From: Cylindrodendrum hubeiense
Taxonomy: Eukaryota > Ascomycota > Sordariomycetes > Hypocreales > Nectriaceae
DNA length: 64,000 nt
Direction: 5' to 3'
Assembly (NCBI GenBank): GCA_014621425.1
Contig: JAANBB010000197.1
Coordinates: forward strand, 1-64,000
In this document: piece after piece, positions 31,098 to 43,622 of the stretch
Layout: the number at the start of each line of letters is the position of its first letter
Position numbering within the stretch: the first letter of the stretch is position 1
Notes under the pieces: generated by a model
The model's input: only the letters and a program-made list of their open reading frames with translations
The model's database searches: none
Told to the model about the DNA's origin: nothing
Made by a program: the position numbers and the translations under genes

Positions 31098-32565
31098 TCA
31101 TTCAAAGCTTTCATAGATCCCGAATTTTATGTTCCAGTACCCTTCACATGTTTCGTCGTCCACATACGTAATAAACTCGTGGTAATCGCAGACAAACTGA
31201 ACCATCTTGGTCTCCCCTCTTTTGCAGAACATTGTCGCCAGAACACCTATCATCTGCTGCAGTGCAAATGCAGCACATCCAATCTTCTCGCCCCGCAAGA
31301 GACGAAAATAGAGGTCTAACAAGGACTCCCCCTGCGTATTGCGCATCTCGTTTGACCCGTTACCGGCTTGAACAAATACATGACTCCGTGATAGAAGTTG
31401 TCACAACGAGCCATCATATCTCTCGGTTGTTCGAGCAATATTTTCGTTGCATCATACGTTTTCCGCCAGTCGTTGAGTTCGGAAGAGTATCGTAGTGACT
31501 GCCGATAGATGTAAATCCACACTTCGTATTCCTGTTTTTGAAATTGATGTGGAATATAAGCTACCCATTTATGACAAACAGAAGCCTCATAGCTTTTCAT
31601 GTGAAGAAAATCCAAGATGAGCACCATGGCATCCTGTGCTCTTTGTCAATTAGATCCTACATCGGGGCAAAGATTCCCTGCCGGCCGTATCAGAGTAAGA
31701 ACTTGAGTGCGGAAGGTCTTGTCCCCATCATACAGGTCTTCTTCTGATAATATAACACCCTCATATACCCTGCACTGCTGTAGGAACCCAGGCGTCCCCT
31801 TCGGGTTGATCATGCTCAGCTGTAGCATGCAATCAATGCCTATGAATGACCCAAACGACTTTAAATACTCCCATACTGTATGAGAACCTTTGACAGGGGC
31901 GGTTTCATCAGTGTCTTCGGAAGTGATAGTCAAACGCATTACATTATGGACCATGGCAAGCGCGGCTTAGGTTAGTTCCCATTCTTTGGGTTGTTGTTGC
32001 TCATCCTACTGTCCCGTAAGACGGTTGATGAGTTCGCCTCGCCACTTCTGTCGTAGTGGAGCCGGTGATAGACCCATCAGATACTCCCAAGCTGCCTGGT
32101 CACAATCGAATGAAGTGATGGCGATCTGGATGAAATATTGCGTGAAGAGAGTTCCACTGTGAGGATAACATTCCTGAAAGGGTCGGCCGATAAGCTAGAT
32201 AGCCAGAGATGTGCTTACTTGTAAGCTCGCAATGAGTATAACTTGTTCAATCAATTCGCAGGACCCATCATAGTCTGGATGTCTCCGAAACAGGAGTCCG
32301 AGTACTATACCAAATTGCAGAATCCCATGCACAGCATATTCGCTGAATTCCCATCACCTGGCACTTATAGCTTCGAAAGTATGGGCGGAGCTACCTTTAG
32401 TTAGATTCACAACGTATCAATACAATTGATGGAAAGCGAACGAGCCGTATTTCCAGTCGCCTCTGAACACTCCCGCAAGGCGAGCAGGAGAGTGACTACC
32501 CCTGGTTCAGTACCGTCGCTCGCCCACCCACTCTGTCCTATAATCTGACCTATCCATTGTGGCAT
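31098..32565 (-). CDS. Multi-exon gene of unknown family (model uncertain)
   Basis: A start at 32565 (MPQWIGQIIGQ) leads through exons 32565-32411, 32342-32219 and one beginning at 32173, with good introns (GTGAAT..TTCAG and GTAAGC..TTTCAG). Reading on gives a stop at 32006. Alternatively a donor GTCTTA just before it joins in phase to a frame ending at about 31660, then to 31627-31364 and finally to 31331-31098, closing at about 400 aa. Borders between these last parts are ambiguous: cuts of 27 and 32 bases, or 69 and 53 bases, all keep frame. The protein is helical, rich in aromatic residues and Cys (WEYLMGLSPAPLRQKW, HKWVAYIPHQFQKQEYEVW), with no domain I recognise. It may be a lineage-specific gene or one in decay. 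Confidence 0.4.
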
Positions 32566-33039
32566 TGACATTAGTTAACTGACAAGACGAGTAATAATGT
32601 GTAGAAACCCGCATTTATGTGAAGCAAAGCGTCTTAACAAGTGCCAATTATGAACACGGAGATTCTCCGCGTCGATTCTGACCACATCTAAAAATAAAAT
32701 AAAACGTAAAGTGCATTGAAACCAAACGCGTTGATTGATTGTGGCCCAAACAAAGGATGCTGCCTATCTTTGAGGCGCAATTTTGCTGTCGGCGAAGCAG
32801 TTTGTTCAATCCACTATGTAAGGACATCTAGGGAAACCCATCGTCCCGTCCTTGGGCGACATCTAATTCAAGTCGACCACTACCCCATACTTCGTCCCAC
32901 AACTCCTTCCCTAACTGGCCGGACAATTCACCAATACATTCGCTCTTGTAGGCAGGATTGGGGTCAAATAATGGTAATATAATTATGATACCTCCCATAG
33001 ACAGTCATCGCCTAAACTCCACACTATGATATTGCGTCA
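32566..33039. other. Intergenic
   Basis: Upstream of the unknown multi-exon gene and downstream of the acyltransferase. No gene seen. Confidence 0.45.
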
Positions 33040-34614
33040 TCACGCCAGCTTCTTCAGCTCTTCCTCAAATTTATCCCACGACTTTGGGAACAGAGCCGCC
33101 GTGATCCAATAGCTGTCGTCATAATCTTTGCCCATCACCGCAAAGAAGTTGCGTATCGTCATAAGTTCGTCGAAATGTTGGAAATGGTAGTTTACCATGC
33201 CTCCCACCGGATTGCTCCGAGACTCATCCTTCTCCCCCTGACGAATGACGGCGCCGCTAAAGTCAACGACCTTGATCAAGTCGACCTTGGTCAGGTTATT
33301 GATGATAAGCGGTAAAGCGTCTTTCTCTCCAAACATGGTTGCTTTGCCTTTACCCTTGCCGTCCAGGTCGCGCACGATGCGCAGGAAACTGAGTGACTGC
33401 TCTTCGGTTGCTTGCTCGACCAGGTGACGTCGATGACACATGGCAGTTGGTCCCAAGGGACCTTTCGCCATTTTGCCCGGCAAAAAGGTAAACGTGAACA
33501 GAACCATGTTCTGGATGTACACGCCAGTTTGATTAGCCAGTGAGGAAAGCCTGAACCGGGCATTATAAAGGCTCGCGACAGTTAGTGGCCGTGACTTTTT
33601 CTCTGCCAGTGCCATTGTTCGAGAAATCCATGCTATCATCGCATCTCCCTCACCGACATAGGGCTTTTCATCGATGCTCTGAGCAGCTGCGACGGCCTCT
33701 TCCTGAGCTTGGTTACGTATCTTGGCAAATACTTTCTTGGGAATGTAGATGAGGCGCGTTTCAACAGCGCCATTGCGGAGATTATCCCACATATATCGTG
33801 AAAAGAACACCGAAGTGCCCACGCCTCCAAGTTGCCTCTCCTTCATTTTGAACTCTTCTGCCTTGTCCGGATTTGATTGCTCTGCTTCCAGAAGGACATC
33901 ATTCACCGCGCCGAGCAGCGGTGGGACCTCTTCTTCTCGGCCCGCTACCACTAGCGACCACGAGCGTAGGAGATCTTGATGGCCAATAGCATCCATCAAA
34001 GTATGAGGCCACGAGATGGTGACGAGTGTTGCATCAGAGAAGGATGTAATATGCAGAGCCATTTGAGGCGCATCCTTGCTGATAAGCTCCTCGACATTTC
34101 CCGCCAACCCTGGCGGCCCAGCCAGCTCTCGGAAATGTCCATCGAAGGTTCGAATGGATGGGCCGTCAGTTGCCTTGGGGAGCTTACTCGCCAACGGATG
34201 CTCGCTGATGCTCATATCGGGGAGCGCATCATGACTATACGAGACGGCGGGGTTTTCGGGTGTGAACTCCTTCGGAGTATGGATCTCAAGCTTTCCGTTT
34301 TTCTATTTGCTGTTAGTCCACTCCATCATCAATGAAAGATCATGCTCTAGTACGGTGTGTCGTAAATGGCCGGCAAGCTTCCTCCAGTCCCCGATCTCGA
34401 GTAGTCGACAGAGGGAATCATGAATCTTCTCGGCATCGAGAATGTCGTTGAACCTCATTGTCCAAGACATGGTCTTTTTACGGTTGGTTTCATTGTCGTC
34501 GAAAAAGTGTACGGGGTAGATGTCGCACTCCGTCGCGGCAGGAGGGGGAGTTTGTGTAGACGTCATGTTTAATCCAGCGATTGATTTTCGATGGTAGGGC
34601 TTCGGGAATCCCAT
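33040..34614 (-). CDS. BAHD-type acyltransferase (fungal transferase family)
   Basis: Exons 34614-34354 and 34302-33040; 507 aa. The 51-bp intron GTACTA..AATAG has an ideal GACTAAC branch and removes an in-frame TAG. HTLMDAIGH supplies the HxxxD catalytic motif; the N-terminal YPVHFFDD and the KLxIH strand fit the fungal relatives of trichothecene 3-O-acetyltransferase. The DFGWG motif of plant BAHD enzymes is not evident, as is usual in fungal members. It should move an acyl group from acyl-CoA to a hydroxyl or amine of a small molecule, perhaps a secondary metabolite, though no synthase gene lies nearby. ATG 34566 (MTSTQTPPP) is an alternative start. Confidence 0.82.
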
Positions 34615-37600
34615 GGCGACCGCAGGGCTCGTCTTTTTATACTGGAAAAGATTGGTGGCACAAAGGGCGAGAACAAGGGCATTTTCCCAGGTTGATCTGC
34701 CGGATCAGGTAACGGCTCCATAACAGATTGGCCCAGGTATTTGATCCACGACTATCTAATCACTTACGTGTGCAGCGGGGTGGACTAGGATTGGATTCAA
34801 ATGCCATTGATCCAAACATAGTCCCCACCATGGGCGTTGCTTTTTGAATTCAGACTACCGGTCGTTACGACTAGCGGTCCCTTATCTGGAACCGGACTCT
34901 TGTTCTCACCGGAACAGGCAATTGCGGCCCGAATAGGTACGTGATCTCGGATGGATTGCGAACTTTGTTACTGGTATGCGGGAAGACATGCCCCGGAAAC
35001 CTGGTGTCCTCCGTAATGTGTCATTGTTGGCTCTGTAATTTGGATGGGGTTGTCTCGGGCCCCTTGGGCAGATCTAACCGAATAGACTTGACCATGGTCT
35101 TCGGTTTTTGCTCTAATTTGACGCATGTTTCGAGCATGTTGTGCTAGCTTCAACATGTCATGCATGTTTCACTTGGAACTGCTCATGTTCTGGTTTTTAC
35201 TTTCATTTTTACTTTGTTGGGCCGCTAGTAAACCGCGCACGCTCCATTACAAGACATAAGACCAGCGAAGCCTAACCACCTCCTAAACCGTTTTGTGATG
35301 TAGCTGTGAAAAGATGTTGAGGGCACGCATCTGCCACTTTGCTGCACGGAGCGGAAGATTCTGTAAACTATGACGTGTGGCTGCCGGGTGATGTGTCGCG
35401 GGACGGCCCACCCGTCATTCCCTCGAGCTAGCTTGCAAGCCCAGGTGTACTTTGGTTTTGAGGCCCATTCCATGTTTGTCTCAGTTGATTCGGGTGACGA
35501 CTGACAGATGTCACAGTCCGAGACAAGCAGCAAATTATTGACGGGGAATTCCAGACCAGCCATTTCCCAAGCGGTGTGCATGCCGTTCTTCGGCGGTAGG
35601 TCTAGGCCGTCCGTCAAGAGCACACGCCTTAACTATACGGACACCTGTCAGCAATTATAAGTAGCATCACGGCGGCATGCGCGGATCCATATTTGATGTG
35701 ATTTGCTGGAAAATGGGTGAGAAATAGTGCAGTGGATTGGCCTGATATTTTTGGAGATGAATCTAGACACCTGCTCCTACACTCGCAAGGACAACTAGCA
35801 CTATTGCTTGAGTCAGGCGTCGCTCAGCATCGCTACAGCCACTATTTCTGACAATGGGAGATAAGATGTGCCGCAACACTTGAAATTGTTCACATCCACC
35901 CAGGGTCAGAAATAAGACCCTTTTTCTTGAACATTCACTTGACTGACGAGTCAAATAACGTTCGAAGTGGTCAACATCATGTGATACCAATGCCAACAAA
36001 TTTTGATGCTCGTCACATTACGAATCACCACTCTGAAATGCTTCCTGTGGGGCTGTGGGCCGCTTCTTGAAATGGACGGCACAGTCCTCAATAACCCCTC
36101 ATTTCTATTGAAAACCTCAGTCATCGATTTTGAAAGTAACATGTATGGCCGAACATGCTTGAAGCCATCCCATGGTCCTGCTTTGCTGGGTTTTGCGCGC
36201 AGACTGCAACCCGTCAACTTGTCCCAAGCGAAGTTTGCATTGGGGGAAGAACTCCAAGCGCCCTGTCCACAAGGACAGTGAATAGGTGACGGGTAATCCT
36301 AGCCCTGGCGTCAGATGGATCAAAGGACTAGAGTCATTTTAATCTGTAGCGAATTCATTTGACCGTAAGATGTGCTTTTTTTATTACCTGGGTTGGTGTG
36401 TTCATTCCGAAGCAATAGATTTGCTAATCAAAATTGCCATACCGCTTTGCCTCCCATGCACTAACCTGCTGAGCTGACGGACTCCTTGACAACCCTAAAT
36501 TCAATTCAACGCTGATTCAAGGCCTACGATTGCTAGCTTGCATGTAAGTCGCGCTGAGAGCTGGTCTTGGTTTCACGCGTGGTTAAAGTGCTCGTAAAAG
36601 GTTTCAGCGCAAATTCATGTGCGGGAGCTAAGTTCAACACGGCTGTCAAGTGAAGGTTGCCAATATGACAGGGGGGCCAGTCTTAGTACACTACACTAAG
36701 TTATAGGTGGTGCGCTAATGCGAGCTTCTAGCAGTATGAAGCATGGACTGGTCGACCGGCACCTTGAAATTGGATTCCGAGAACATATCGTCTCTATGGT
36801 CGTAACCCGGCAACTCGTGATTGAATCCATCTGACCAGATAGTCTCTTCATCATTTAAAACTACAAAGAAGACTGGTGCAGTGAATCGGTTCTAATGCAG
36901 TCCGTCTAGGGCAAATTCTACCTCAACATCGCATTCAGTGACGCCGCAGATTTAAAAATTGAATTTTTTTAGCTAAGCAACCTCCCAGACCGATTCCTTC
37001 GTAGAGATGAGAGGCACCTTTCGGGCCTCCTGAAAAAAAAACATAGCGCATCAAATACACTAGGAAATACCAAACATTCACAGATAACCAGATGTTGCAA
37101 CCAGGTGGTTGTCGGTTTTGTTGTTTGGGCCTATAGGGTATTTGACGAACAGATGAAGTTTCTGCTCAGCAATGTCCACCATTGAGGTCAAAATTACCCC
37201 AGTTGATTGCGCAAACATGGAGTGGCCTGATGAGACTAAGCCAACTGAAAGGGAACTTGCAAAGCTCTACTGATGGGCGATGCAGGTGTCTACGGAATTA
37301 ATTGAAATGGGTTCTTTCCCTGCGTAAACTAGGTTGACAGGTTGGGATATGCTGATGCTCAAATGACGCTGAAGTAAAATAGTTGAATCGATTGCTCATG
37401 TGTTTCGACTCAAAAATGGCATTGTCACTATCTGGAGTTAAAGTCTTGATTATTCCAACATTTTGGACGAGATTGCGCGACGAATCAGGCTGTCGGCGTT
37501 CAGGTGTCTGCATTACGACAGCAATAACTCATGGGTTGCGACCCTTGGGATTCACGATTTCCCTTTGGGCATCTTCTTTCCGGATAGATGGTGCTAGCCG

Positions 37601-38593
37601 TGCGCACCTGCCGTGGTGTTTCCAGTATCGCAGCATCGTGGGTGGCGATGAGGTCTTTGTTGGTGAGGATGGAGATTGCCGTTCTGGTAGCCGGGCGGGG
37701 CGGGGCGGTAGCGTGTGGCGCATTTCGCGGGGGATCCATCATTATCCATGCATGGGGTTCGTTTATTACAGCGGGGGGGAAGCTGGAGAGTCAGGGGAGA
37801 GAGAGACAGGGACGGGGACAGACAGGGACAGACTGGGACAGACAGAGAACCAGACATCCGGATAATCCGGGGTTCGTCGGGGGTCTCCGGGGTATCGGGG
37901 GTCGTGTCGGGGGCCGTGTAGAGTCGCAGACGGTCGCGTAGAGTGTCGATACGGCGCAGTAGACGCCACGAGCCGCGTCTGTATGCCGAGACGGAAAAGT
38001 CTGCGACACAGGAGCAACCCTGGATGATTCGATGGACGGCGGACTAGGTCGCAACGGAGCGTCTAGAACGCTACAACGGTGGCATGGCGGCAGTTGGAAT
38101 CGGCTGCTACGCGACAGACATGGGCCGGGTCGTCCGTAGCGTGCCTGGGGGTTGCAAAGCCGTCGTCGTGGTTGGCTGCTCGCGCTGACGGCTCCGTCTG
38201 ACTGTTCTTGACCTGTGGACCGCGATCCGAAGCTGCGGCTCTAACCTCTTGTGGCGGCTTCTCTCCACACGGCCACGGCGGGCTGCGAGGTGGGGGAAAT
38301 ACACTTACCCGTACCGAATAGAACTGCTCAATTCCAATGCCAACATGACAAGCGCACGCTGGAGAGTTCACCCCGCCCCTCATTGCCGAACTCTTTTGCC
38401 GCTCTGTACGTCATGCGCCGTCGCCCACGCGCCGAGCCCCGGGCTCCCCCAGCTTTGGCTGAGGGCCCGCGATTGATACTTAAGTTCAGCAGCAGCTCCG
38501 TCTCTTTTCTGCCTCCTTCGTACTTTGCACCGCATCCTCTCTCACTCTCTGCCTTTCCTCAGCTGCAAACCCACTGAAAAGCACATCACCACA
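34615..38593. other. Four-kilobase gene-poor region and dioxygenase promoter
   Basis: No reading frame here shows a domain, signal peptide or consistent splicing. The left 2.8 kb is AT-rich. From about 37,600 the sequence turns G-rich, with short repeats, then GC-rich up to the dioxygenase gene. A CT-rich tract (CCTCTCTCACTCTCTGCC at about 38,534) marks a likely transcription start for that gene. Confidence 0.5.
37797..37850. repeat. GGGACAGACA microsatellite-like repeat
   Basis: Near-perfect 10-base units (GGGACAGACA, GGGACAGACT) run in tandem, followed by a GGGGTC/CGGGGG-rich patch to about 37,920. Low-complexity slippage repeat; open frames across it are artefacts of composition. Confidence 0.7.
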
Positions 38594-39618
38594 ATGGCCG
38601 CCAACACCACCCCCCCCGCCGCCAACGGCACCAGCGCCAACGGCTCCAGCGCCAACCACCGCTTCGACCCCAACTTCACCCAGCATGTCATCGACCTCAT
38701 GAGCCCCGAGACTCTGCCCCGCCACCGCGAGATCCTCACCTCCCTCATCAAGCACATGCACGACTTCTGCCGAGACGTCGAGCTCAAGCAAGAGGAGTGG
38801 GTCATCGGTGTCAACTACGTCAACTCTCTGGGCCAGGCCTACAAGAAGAACCGCAACGAGACGTGGCGAGTCTGCGATATCCTGGGCATTGAGTCGTGAG
38901 TATTTCCTCTTCCGCTCCCGCATCACCACCACTAACACCTTGCAGTCTCGTCGATGAAATCAACCACACTGTCGTCACCGACGACGGCCGCGCTCCCACA
39001 TCCTCCGCCATTCTCGGTCCTTTCTGGTCCCCCGAAACCCCCTTCCGCGACCTCGGTGCCAGCGTCGTCCAGGACATGCCCAAGGACGGCGAGCTCACCA
39101 TGTTCCACGGTGTCGTCAAGGACGTTGACACCGGCAAGGGCATCCCCAACGCCGTTTTCGACATGTGGCAAGCCAGCACCAACGGCAAGTACGATGTCTT
39201 CGACCCCGAGAACCAGACCCGCCACAACCTCCGAGGCAAGTTCCGCACCGACCGCGACGGCAAGTTCTGGTTCTACTGCCTCAAGCCCACCGAGTACGCC
39301 ATCGAGACCACCGGCCCTTCTGCTACTCTCCTCACCATGATGCACCGCCACCCCTACCGCCCTGCCCACATTCACATCATGGTCACTCACCCCGACTACG
39401 TTGGCCTTACCGCTCAGCTCTACCCCAGGGACGACCCCTACCTGGAGACCGACACTGCCTGCGCAGTCAAGGACGATCTGATCCTGGACTTCAAGCCCGT
39501 TGAGAACGAGCCCAAGGGTGCTGTCCTGGATGTCGAGTACGATGTCCGCTTGATCTCCAAGAAGTACAAGCCCGACAACACCATGTTGATGGAGAATGCG
39601 AACCAGAGCAAGTTTTGA
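38594..39618 (+). CDS. Intradiol ring-cleavage dioxygenase (catechol/hydroxyquinol 1,2-dioxygenase family)
   Basis: Exons 38594-38895 and 38946-39618; 324 aa. The intron is GTGAGT..TTGCAG with a CTAAC branch. An N-terminal helical domain (residues 25-120) is typical of enzymes on non-protocatechuate substrates. The four non-haem Fe(III) ligands are visible: Tyr183 (NGKYDVF), Tyr218 (PTEYAIE), His242 and His244 (YRPAHIHIMV). ILGPFW is the family's substrate-pocket segment. It should open catechol- or hydroxyquinol-type rings between the two hydroxyls, feeding the 3-oxoadipate route; hydroxyquinol is common for fungal members but not proven. No signal peptide. Strong C-ending codon bias (AAC, GAC, CTC) suggests high expression. 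Confidence 0.9.
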
Positions 39619-41783
39619 TTTTAGTTAAGAACGGCAGCCAAGAATCATGGAGTCAAATCGACTCCGTAGCGAGATGCTACTCATTTGAGCATTATGATGG
39701 TACGATAGGGAGACAACTCCGAAGACCTTTTAGGCCATGTATATATGAATACCAAAAACATTAGGAAACTTGTCACTGTGTAGCCGTGCTACAAGTGATA
39801 CCAAAGTGTGTAGAGACTTTGTTTGCAACAACTGAAAATCTATAATTGATACAAGATATGTAAGTCTGGTTGCAATGTAGAGGAACCAATCGAAGGGGAG
39901 TCGCTAAAGGTTCCAATGTTCCAATGCAACCGTATAAAGACTCCGGGTAAAGGATCATCCAGCATTGTAAATCCAAGGTGGCAAATAACCTAGACAGCAA
40001 GATGGTCATGTATGGTAATTCAAGTAAACTGGAACCGCAGCCCCGAATATCCACGATGAGGATTGGTGTGTCATTTTGCAGCCCTGTTTGCCAAAATCAT
40101 GGCACCAGTTTCATCATCGGCATGTCGACACGCGCCAAGAAGAGCGAAAACTCTCTTAATATTAACTGCGACAAGTATATTGCGACAGAAAAAGACGAAA
40201 ACTGCAAGGCTGAGACCTACAAGTCTCGAAATCTCATTATCACGACTGTATCGTCGTGGGAAGCGCTCATGACCGACTGTATGACGCTCTTGATGCGTGA
40301 CAGTGTGATGTGCCAGCAATAGCCAGGCTGGATGCAAAAGTTGCAAGCTTGAAAATGGAAAATACGGAGAACAATAACATCGAAGACTCCTCGTAAGACT
40401 ACGAGGTATATTCATTCCCCTCTGTCAACGCTGGCTCAGAATGAGCTTGATGCAACTATATATATCAGTTCATGTTTTGCTAGCTAGGATGGCTAGATGC
40501 CTAATGCTCTGTCGCTCATCGTATCTGTGATGGGAGGCTCAACCATACCACCCATGGCAATCTTTGGTTAGTCTACGACCATCTATGACATTTTTGGTAC
40601 CGGTCTAAAAGGCCTAAAATCTGGATACGACTTCAAAGTTGGCGTAGTCGGCTACGTATTTTTCTTTCTTTACCCGCTCCTTGGACGGCCCGATGTGAGG
40701 TGTGCTACAACGCTTTGCGCAAGCCTTTCGGGTATCCCAACAAGGCAAGCTATTCGGCAGGTGCTTTTATCCCAAACCTTGCGCATGTATGTCTCATACT
40801 TCGACTTGGACCTGCTGGTTTTCCTTTACAGTTACGACTAATGCTGCGAACATCAATTAAGTCATGAGGAGCGGGTGGTGAGCATCAACCTAGCCTCGCC
40901 ACTTGTCAGGGCACAATGTTCAACTAGGGAGTGAAGAGAGCAGACTGGCTGCTAGGTATCTGATGAATAATAGGGATGATGGGATGGCTTCGATTAATCT
41001 CTGCCCTTGCATTATTTGGAGCTATAGGCTGCTATTTATATCCTTCTATCAGTAATCCTATTGCTGATACCCGGGTAAATTGACTTCTCACAGCTCCTCG
41101 TAGCCTCTTCCTCGCAACCAAAAGACAGTAGCTTTGGTGACCGACAGCGACTGCAGTGGGCTTCACCTCGTAGCCTCTGTATGCCCGGCATTCCGGCGCC
41201 TGACACCACTCCATCAATGCCGTGATTGTACAGTGGAACTTGGCTTTGATAACATAACCCTAGGAATCTGACACATTTCTCATTTTTCTGAACCGTGACG
41301 TTCAAACGGCTTGGAAGAGGGACCATACAGCATGATATCTGTTGGTAGTGGGCTAGAAATTTATGGGTCCCAACCTCTGCTTTGTCTGATCATTCTGGGG
41401 CTGTGGGAGGGAGCACTCTAGTGTAGCTAGCACACATTAGGTACCTTATGTACTTCCAAACAACTGGACTTACTCAAAATTTAGCTGAATCGGCAAGCTC
41501 AGAATTGGCTAAGAAGAGGCCAAGTAATTTAATTTGTCTCCATAAGTGGGTTTTGGTGCTAGCTACACAAGCGTGGGTGCTTTACACACAGTTCCTTTAT
41601 TAATGGTAAAACGAACGCCCCTGCCCCGAGTTTTGGAGTTCCTTCTCATCTCCATTTTTAAAAATCCTTTCAGGTGCCCATTTGCGACATTGACAACCAA
41701 ACCTACGCAACGCACTAAAGCACCATTCGTTCAACTTTGACCTTCACAAGTACTCCCTACCAGGTCGGATATTCGATTACTCA
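39619..41783. other. Intergenic, 2.2 kb
   Basis: No gene supported on either strand. Open frames are short, without domain, signal or splice pattern. Confidence 0.5.
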
Positions 41784-42896
41784 ATGTCTCAATATTATTG
41801 GGACCCGGAAGATTTATTCAACATCACCGCCGGGTTAGGGGGTGGAATTGGTTGTGTAGCTCGAGTCCAGGGGGGTCACTGTCGACATCCGGCACATCGT
41901 TCCCACGCCTCAAATCGCACCTGGTTGCTCGAACGCATGTCTCGGACGTGGCCATCTAACGTACAGTGGAATGATTTATTTAATCTAGCTGCTTACTGCC
42001 AATGCGGGCTTGCCCACTCGCATGCCGATGACCCCACTTCTGTTGCCTCGCGATGGGCAGATCGCATTGGGGCGGCCAATCGTCACCACATAAATTTGAC
42101 CAGGGCCGCTCCCCAAGACCCCGCAAGGATTACAGACTCAATGCGCCTAGCGGAAGCGACCTTGAGACAAAGATATCTTGAAGCAGAATTAATCAAACTC
42201 CAAAAAACTTCAAACCAGCACAAATCTATGCTGGAGTCGCAGGTCGAGTCATCCAACACAGAGTCTGCTAGCTGGAAGCAGAAGTATCTGGAAAGTGAAA
42301 AACAGGTGAACAAAGCAAAGGGCATAATTTCACAACTTGAAAAGGCCGTAAAAGCTCAATCAGATCAGAGTGAGAAGGCATTGGCAGATCTGGGTTTTAA
42401 GGAGAAGAACAATAAAAGCTTGAGAGAGGCTCTGGCTGGAGTCAAGCTTGATTTGCAGACGTCTCAAGGCCAAGCCGGTAGAGTGCAGATGGAGAACATT
42501 GTTCACCAAGGAAAGATGAGGGAACTTCAAGAACAACACGCTGCACTTGTCGAGAAATATCGAATATTGAAGTTCGAAGCAGCCGAATCCAACGAGGGAG
42601 AGAGGCAATTGTCCACGCAGCTAAAAGAAAGCGAAGTCTCTTTGCAACGGTGTAGCTCGGAGTTAGAAGAAGAACGGTTGCGAAATTCGATTCTGTCACA
42701 ACGGGTTGCGGAGTTGACAAAGGCCGGATTGACGAAGGATGTGTTGATGTGGCTGCTGAATCAGGTTCTAGACTGGAATGGGGGTCTTCAATGCTCATCT
42801 AGCTGTCAGGCTCTACCCGGGTTTATTCTATCGCCCGTGCGGTCCATTCAATTGCCATTATACCGCGCAAATACACAGTACCAGTTTTGGATCTAG
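41784..42896 (+). CDS. Coiled-coil protein, unknown function
   Basis: Intronless, 370 aa. The first 110 residues have Cys/His groups (CRHPAHRSHASNRTW and CQCGLAHSHADD) that could be a metal-binding or RNA-binding module. Residues about 120-315 are a long charged coiled coil rich in Glu, Lys, Gln and Leu with heptad character (LEKAVKAQSDQSEKALADLG). The last 55 are hydrophobic and Cys-containing. It resembles no family I can name; similar N-terminal CxC-coiled-coil proteins are common orphan genes in Hypocreales. No signal peptide or certain membrane segment. Confidence 0.65.
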   Translation: MSQYYWDPEDLFNITAGLGGGIGCVARVQGGHCRHPAHRSHASNRTWLLERMSRTWPSNVQWNDLFNLAAYCQCGLAHSHADDPTSVASRWADRIGAANRHHINLTRAAPQDPARITDSMRLAEATLRQRYLEAELIKLQKTSNQHKSMLESQVESSNTESASWKQKYLESEKQVNKAKGIISQLEKAVKAQSDQSEKALADLGFKEKNNKSLREALAGVKLDLQTSQGQAGRVQMENIVHQGKMRELQEQHAALVEKYRILKFEAAESNEGERQLSTQLKESEVSLQRCSSELEEERLRNSILSQRVAELTKAGLTKDVLMWLLNQVLDWNGGLQCSSSCQALPGFILSPVRSIQLPLYRANTQYQFWI

Positions 42897-43622
42897 AAAG
42901 TCTCATTTAAATGAAAGTTAGCATATCGTAATCGACCGTGTTGATGATGCGTTAGCTCCCACGTTACGCGGGTCATTAATTTACGTCAGGTCTCTCGGCA
43001 GTGCCCTAGCTATACTAGTAGATATTTTACACACTTATGCTGGTCTATCTACTGAAATGGCTCCTGCACGCAGTTCTTATTCCTATATGTCTGGAGTGCT
43101 CGACATGAACAGGCTGAGCCTTGATAGATAGCACAGCGATTTGTCGGACACCCGCGCTAGTCAACCCCCTATAATACACTCATGCGTTGGCCTTTTGTGG
43201 CGAAGTTAGGATTTGGCTACCAGGGGACTCGACATCGCTAGGTCAAGCCAGCTTCGATGGAATTTACAAGAACATCTACATCCCAGACTCAGCATCTATC
43301 GTCCCTTCTAAATGTCAGAGGGGTTCGAACTCTGACCTGGGTTTTGGCCTTCCATTTTTTCTATAATGGAAAGAAAAAAGAGAAGAAGAAATGTGAGAAG
43401 GATAAAAGATCATATTTATCTTTATCGAATGTTAAATGCAAAATATTTACGTAGCAGCTATATATACTTCAAAACAATAAATTCCTCTGTCTTTCTCCCC
43501 TGCCTCCGTTTCTAAAACTTCTCTTATGCTCTCCTCGCCGTATACTTAAGCACACGCTTACAGTGTAAACATACAAGCAGTGCTTAGGCAGTAAAGCGAA
43601 CGCATTCTAAAATTGGGACTTC
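42897..43622. other. Intergenic
   Basis: 3' flank of the coiled-coil gene and of the pectate lyase. A T-arm-like GGGTTCGAACTCTG at 43,322 is not part of a tRNA (see rejected items). AAGAAAAAAGAGAAGAAGAAA at about 43,372 is low complexity. Confidence 0.45.

Noticed and set aside
35225..35623. 132-codon minus-strand frame
   Set aside because: No recognisable motif and no splice partners in a gene-poor stretch; may be chance.
37383..37941. Gly/Arg-rich open frames on both strands
   Set aside because: They run through the GGGACAGACA microsatellite and G-rich repeats, which stay open in several frames by composition.
43290..43345. tRNA T-arm-like GGGTTCGAACTCTG
   Set aside because: The stem of the T-arm does not pair correctly around TTCGAA, and no acceptor, D-arm or anticodon arm lies upstream.
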